64,000 nucleotides of DNA from Isoetes taiwanensis (Eukaryota > Streptophyta > Lycopodiopsida > Isoetales > Isoetaceae). Shown here in pieces: positions 59,813 to 64,000 of the stretch (its first letter is position 1; the number at the start of each line of letters is the position of its first letter). The position numbers and the translations under genes are program-made. The stretch lies in NCBI GenBank assembly GCA_021234155.1, contig JAJEKV010000046.1:2911258-2975257 (forward strand), written 5' to 3'. The notes beneath the pieces were generated by a model that did no database searches, had not been told where the DNA came from, and worked only from the letters and a program-made list of their open reading frames with translations.

Positions 59813-62347
59813 ATTCGACAGTGGTAAAAAAGACTGTGACTATATACAAGTGTAGCAATGTTATGTTGCTATCATTTTGAGTTGTTATATACTGTTTTTG
59901 TTTTGTTGACAGACTATGGTTTAACTTTTCTGTAGATGTTTGGTTATATATACAATGTTATGTGCAAGAATTGTTAATTATGTGATGGTTATATTGTGGT
60001 TGATTTGAGTTGTCCGTGATAAGAATATGGTCTGTCTATATGTCATTTGTCTTGAAAGTAATGTAGATAAATTGTATATTATTGCAAAGCAATTTCCTTA
60101 TTGCTTTTAATGCTCATCAAATCTTGGCCTTCATCATCCAAGACAAATCTGTTAAGCTACCACGGTAAATCCAGAAGTATACATAGCAGGTAAATCCAGC
60201 AAGTAAATCGGCTTTCTGCATTCATGTCCATGCTTTGTTTAGAATGGGGCTCACACAATTTTGGCCACACGATCGTTGGACTGGTTGGAGTTATTGCGTA
60301 ACAATATCTTCATGGATTAAGTTGCCAGAAGCGAACACTGCAGATGGCAATTATGTCAAACACATTGTGGTAAGAGATTCTATGCTATGCACATGGTTCG
60401 TGCATGTATTGCTGCTATTTTCAAGAAAAAAATAGTTAATTATCACATTATCATGATACATTTCTGCAGTTGGAGTGCAATCTCTTCAAGGCATTAGTGC
60501 TTCTCGCAGCATTCTTTGGCATTTCATTGACTTTTTGAAACTCTTTACAGCAGTAAGAGTCATTAATTCTTTATTTTTGGTTTTATAAGAATATGCATAG
60601 ACCAATGCATTTGCATTTTGAGATGGTCCGTTGTACTCCATGATGGCTTTGCCTTCTAAGGTGCAAGCGTTATTGTTTTGACTTACATGAAATAATCTTT
60701 AAACTAGCATATTGAAAGATTTGACCTGTTGTTTGCAGGTTCTGATGATGATGTGCATAGTTGAGGTTACAATGGCGCTTGCTGATTGCTTCTATTATAC
60801 TTGCAAGGTAGCATTCTAGCTTCTGAGAAACTAGTAAGAGGACATCTGATCATGGCATATTTGTATTTGATTCTGCACTTGACCACCGCATTTTCTTTCA
60901 TATATGAGTTTTGGCATGTCTTAAATTTCTCTTTAACAGAATAATCTTTGCTGCACAATGATCAATTATAATGGTTCGGGAAATAAAATGTTGAATTTAA
61001 GATCATAAAAAAGCCTTGCAGCGAGGCCAAAGAATGGCAAATGCTTGGTAGAAATTACATTCTATCGAATCTTTATTCTGTGCGAGAATGCGAAGTACAA
61101 ATGATCTTCTTCAGGATATTGCAGCTTCATTTCCCTGTGTCACCATCCACAATTTTCATTTGGATGCTCATCTGCACTGTGAGATCTGTTTTGTGCTTTG
61201 AAAATTTGCAAAACGTGCAGCTAATGAAACAGAGTGTATGTTTTTCATACTAGGTTCTTTAATAGGTATACACATAAAATATATTTAGTGTCATCAGTAA
61301 ATGATGTTGAATCTTCCAGCGATGTCTTATTTGGTCGATAAAGATAATGCTAACTCTATTATAATCACGGAAACCTCTTTTTGTAACCTTGGAAAATGCG
61401 CCGCAGCGATGCCAAAGAATGACAAATGCTTGGTAGAAATTACATTCTATCGAATCTTTATTTTGTGCGAGAATGCGAAGTACAAATGCTTCATTTCCCT
61501 GATACAGCTGACTACATAAAATAGATGTTTAGCTTTGCTGGTTATTATGGCTGTTTCTTATTCTTCTAGACACGCGCAACAGTTATTCTTCTAGACACGC
61601 ACAATAGTTGGACCAACAAAAATGGAAGCCACTATTACAAATTCTTCCCTTTGATACCTTTGATATTTTAGCTGGCATCTGAGAATTGTAATCTATTCCG
61701 TTGGTTTGCTTCAAACGAGATGGAGTTTGGCAGTGGATATGCATGTTTTGTTCGTATTTTTTTTGTTTGGATACTTGATGCTTCGTATTTCTATTTCCCA
61801 GCTCTACATAAGCATTGTACAGTGCGCTTTTCCGTCTTATTCTTTTAGATTTCGTAACATTCCCTTAAGATTTCCCGAGGCTCTCTATATTGTCATAGAC
61901 TTCTAAGATTATATCAAGATTCTTTTAGATTGCATTAGACTCCACAACATTCTACCTGTTTCTAGTACAATTTAAATGTCGACTTTGACTTCAACTTTGG
62001 CGTCTTGAGTTACGCATCGAGATTCTTGAATGGATCCATTGGCCTCATGAAATTGATTAGTTTAAGCATGCATGATTGTGGTCTAGATGTATATTCTAGC
62101 TTGAATGAAACGAATATTAAAATGAAGTTATCTTCAAGGAATTCTGAAAATAGTAGCCCATGGAATTGATTGCCCACAAATGTGCCCAAGATGGACACTA
62201 TTACCTTCAGCTCTAATTACAGTTGATGGTCATGGATTTTGTATGATTCCTGGGGACTCTTAGTGGTCATAGTGTACCATCGATGTCATAAAGACGTTTG
62301 TGGAGAAGACGATGTTGCAAAGTATGTGAGGACCTTACGGAGTCTTA
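59813..62347. other. Helitron 3' flank and unrecognised DNA
   Basis: A small stem-loop, AAAGCAAT/ATTGCTTT (60,086-60,107), might mark the Helitron end, but no CTRR follows at the usual distance. 60,235-60,369 is an exon-like open segment (WPHDRWTGWSYCVTISSWIKL, donor GTAAGA) that I do not recognise. 61,012-61,100 and 61,397-61,490 are about 90% identical direct copies (caaatgcttggtagaaat and following). Confidence 0.4.
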
Positions 62348-62362
62348 CAAATAAATATATTC

Positions 62363-62513
62363 TTTTTTTTTTTTTTTTTTTTTTTTTTGAAGGCAAGGTT
62401 GATGGGACTTGCACCCACCCATGTCTCCCACCCGATGGTAGCTAGTGGGTTTTGAACCCTGGTGGGGGTCACCCCAACCCAAGGCCTTACCACTAAACCA
62501 CCACCGCAATGGG
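62363..62513 (-). mobile_element. Young tRNA-derived SINE
   Basis: On the minus strand the element starts GCCCATTGCGGTGG. It has an A box in TGGTTTAGTGGTAAGG (62,485-62,500) and a B box in GGGTTCAAAACCC (62,447-62,459), continues to CAACCTTGCCTTC, and ends in a run of A (plus-strand T-run 62,363-62,389). Perfect 15-bp target-site duplications (CAAATAAATATATTC) flank it at 62,348-62,362 and 62,514-62,528. The pure tail and perfect duplications show recent insertion. Confidence 0.93.
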
Positions 62514-62639
62514 CAAATAAATATATTCAAGCACTCTATGGATCACCTTTTTCCTTTCAGGTTCCTAGCAATGCAGAATGTTAAGTGCTCTTACCTTTTT
62601 ACTACCGACAATGAAGGAGGCTCGCTAATATTCTGCAAA

Positions 62640-62950
62640 GATCATCATAGATTTCCTATGATTGACTTTGACATCTTCAATTTTAGCTTGACTCTTTTAG
62701 TTTAACAAAGTTAGCTTGACCTTTTGATTTGACCTTACTACCCTTGACTTGTGCATCTTCAACTTTAGCTCGACTCTATCAGTTTAGTTCAAATTTAGCT
62801 TGGTATTTTCATTTATCTTGCTGACTAGGGCCATGGTGCAACTTTATTTAGCTCGACTCTTTTATTTCAATTCAAATTTAGCTTCGGCTTTTTTATTTGA
62901 CGTTGCCCATTAAGGTAACTTCAACTTTCTTGATAAACTCTTCTCCAAAA
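62640..62950 (+). repeat. Degenerate repeat of TTTAGCT(T/C)GACTCTTTTA words
   Basis: Phrases such as ttagcttgactcttttagtt, ttagctcgactctatcag and ttagctcgactcttttattt recur about six times at 40-70 base spacing, mixed with tcaaatttagctt. No frame is supported. Confidence 0.6.
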
Positions 62951-63322
62951 ACTATGTAATGGTGCTATTATTTTTGCTAACAGACTACCTTCCATTGGCA
63001 AACATACTTTGACTGCATTTAAAGTTAGGATTCAAGAAAGAAAGGAAATAGCAATAAACCCTAGAGTGTGATCTCCATTTAGTGGGGATTTGATGGAGAT
63101 ACACTTCATGTATTTGTTTCACAACCAGTGAAATGCAGGGCAAAAGTATCAAAGTTATTGGATTTACGGAACCGATTTAGTGGTTCCAAAATGGGACGAT
63201 GTATCACTAGTTTAGCAAATGATGCTCCCCTTGGAGCATATTTGTTAACTTCCAAACAAGTGTTTTTAAGCCGTTCAAAATTCTGTCAAATGACGATATG
63301 GAAACGAAGAGAAGGAAGAATC

Positions 63323-63480
63323 TCAAACAAGATGTGTATTAAAGACACTAATACCGTACAAGTGTGATAATAAATAAGTCGATTATGATACTTGAATTCG
63401 ACTCAAACGAACAATGTTTTGTTCATTTAGGTCGAATTCGTCTATGAATGTACTCCCAACTGTTCATACCCATTGATAGT
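63323..63480 (+). repeat. Second copy of the 44.57-kb dispersed repeat
   Basis: It shares tctcaaacaag(a/g)tg(t/c)gtatt, ttgaattcga and ccattgatagtacaa with 44,572-45,065. The copy runs into the MITE-like element that follows. Confidence 0.65.
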
Positions 63481-64000
63481 ACAAAGACTTGTATATATAT
63501 ACAATTATATTGAATGTAGATCTTGGAATCCTGGCCGTCCATCTCAGATCTGGACGGCCCACGTTAAGCCCCCAAATAAGCCACCTCAAATGTCCCCTTT
63601 ATTTGGGGCTTTTCATCTGTGACGTCGGATTTGAGGAATTAAATTGGGGCTTTTAATCCAGACCGTCGAACTTGAGCATTTAATCCAAGATGTTGATAAA
63701 AAGTTAGTGAAATTAAATGGCATTTTGAGGTGGCAGCAATTTTTAATGAGGCATTAATTATAATTAATTACGTGGCCAGGCCGGGGCATCTTGGGCCCTT
63801 GAAATTGGGGCATTTCATCTGGACCGTCAATTAAAATTGTGATTCCGCATGCACAACACAGCAGAGTTCTTGATATGCTAATCCGACCACATTGGCAGCT
63901 TCTCCTTAGGAAAACAGGCCGAGATTTGTAGAAATAAAGCTATGGGTTCGATGGAACTTATAAGATTGGACACAGAGTAGCTATGGTTCGATTTGCTGTC
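63481..64000 (+). repeat. MITE-like dispersed repeat, copy at the window end
   Basis: It begins in acttgtatatatatacaattat and carries gtccatctcagatctggacgg, agcccccaaataagccacctc, tttggggcttttcatct and gaggtggcag blocks in the same order as the copies at 35.5 and 50.2 kb. Within it gtccatctcagatctggac is itself a near-palindrome. The last 150 bases show nothing recognisable. Confidence 0.65.

Noticed and set aside
62345-62530. 61-codon minus-strand frame with a poly-lysine end
   Set aside because: It is the translation of the SINE and its poly(A) tail.

Overview
This window reads as nuclear DNA of a land plant, AT-rich and dense in transposable elements. The signs are Ty1/copia and Ty3/gypsy retrotransposon remains with initiator-tRNA-Met primer sites, several kinds of LINE and tRNA-derived SINE, a plant-style Helitron that carries its own RPA1-like gene, and GT-AG (plus one GC-AG) introns. 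A large TE-rich genome, perhaps a fern or other non-flowering plant, is possible, but nothing here fixes the lineage. I see no rRNA or intact tRNA gene, no CRISPR array and no bacterial operon. No ordinary host gene is certain; the best candidate is a two-exon heavy-metal-associated-domain fragment at 47.2-47.5 kb.

Layout. 0-1.5 kb: end of a copia polymerase, broken by one stop and one frameshift. 2.1-7.5 kb: two copies of a non-LTR retrotransposon, the second 5'-truncated and joined onto the decayed first, ending in a (TCTAT)n tail. 7.5-9.1 kb: 3' end of a different, L1-like LINE. 9.3-13.3 kb and 21.6-29.7 kb: a graveyard of LTRs in both orientations, including decayed gypsy integrase at 27.8-28.6 kb. 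Between them, flanked by two near-identical 0.7-kb direct repeats, is a 7.7-kb segment (13,959-21,625). It holds a minus-strand gene whose four exons splice exactly into one open frame of 1,447 codons. The protein has two C2H2 fingers, an AT-hook, an RNase-H-like core with AED and SDGD motifs, and a late SDACENFF motif. I take it as an intact, poorly characterised DDE-type transposase. 32.8-34.1 kb: a second broken copia. 34.2-36 kb: minisatellites, a tRNA-like SINE head, long perfect heat-shock-element-like arrays and a MITE-like repeat. 36-47 kb: mostly unrecognised intergenic DNA with exon-like islands, including one minus-strand Helitron N-terminal exon. 49.7-50.5 kb: head-to-head MITE-like repeats. 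53.2-59.8 kb: a nearly intact Helitron with a Rep/helicase frame interrupted by one amber codon, followed by a ten-exon RPA1-like gene. 60-64 kb: unrecognised DNA, a young SINE with perfect target-site duplications at 62.4 kb, and another MITE-like copy.

How the parts work together. In the Helitron, the HUH nuclease/helicase and the single-strand-binding RPA-like protein would act together in rolling-circle transposition. In the 13.9-21.6 kb element, the zinc-finger transposase is the presumed driver, and clusters of TACGA/TCGTA words near both ends are candidate binding sites. The most unusual DNA pattern is a set of 15-mers in the flanking repeats: the stems change in a compensatory way while a TCCAC core stays fixed.
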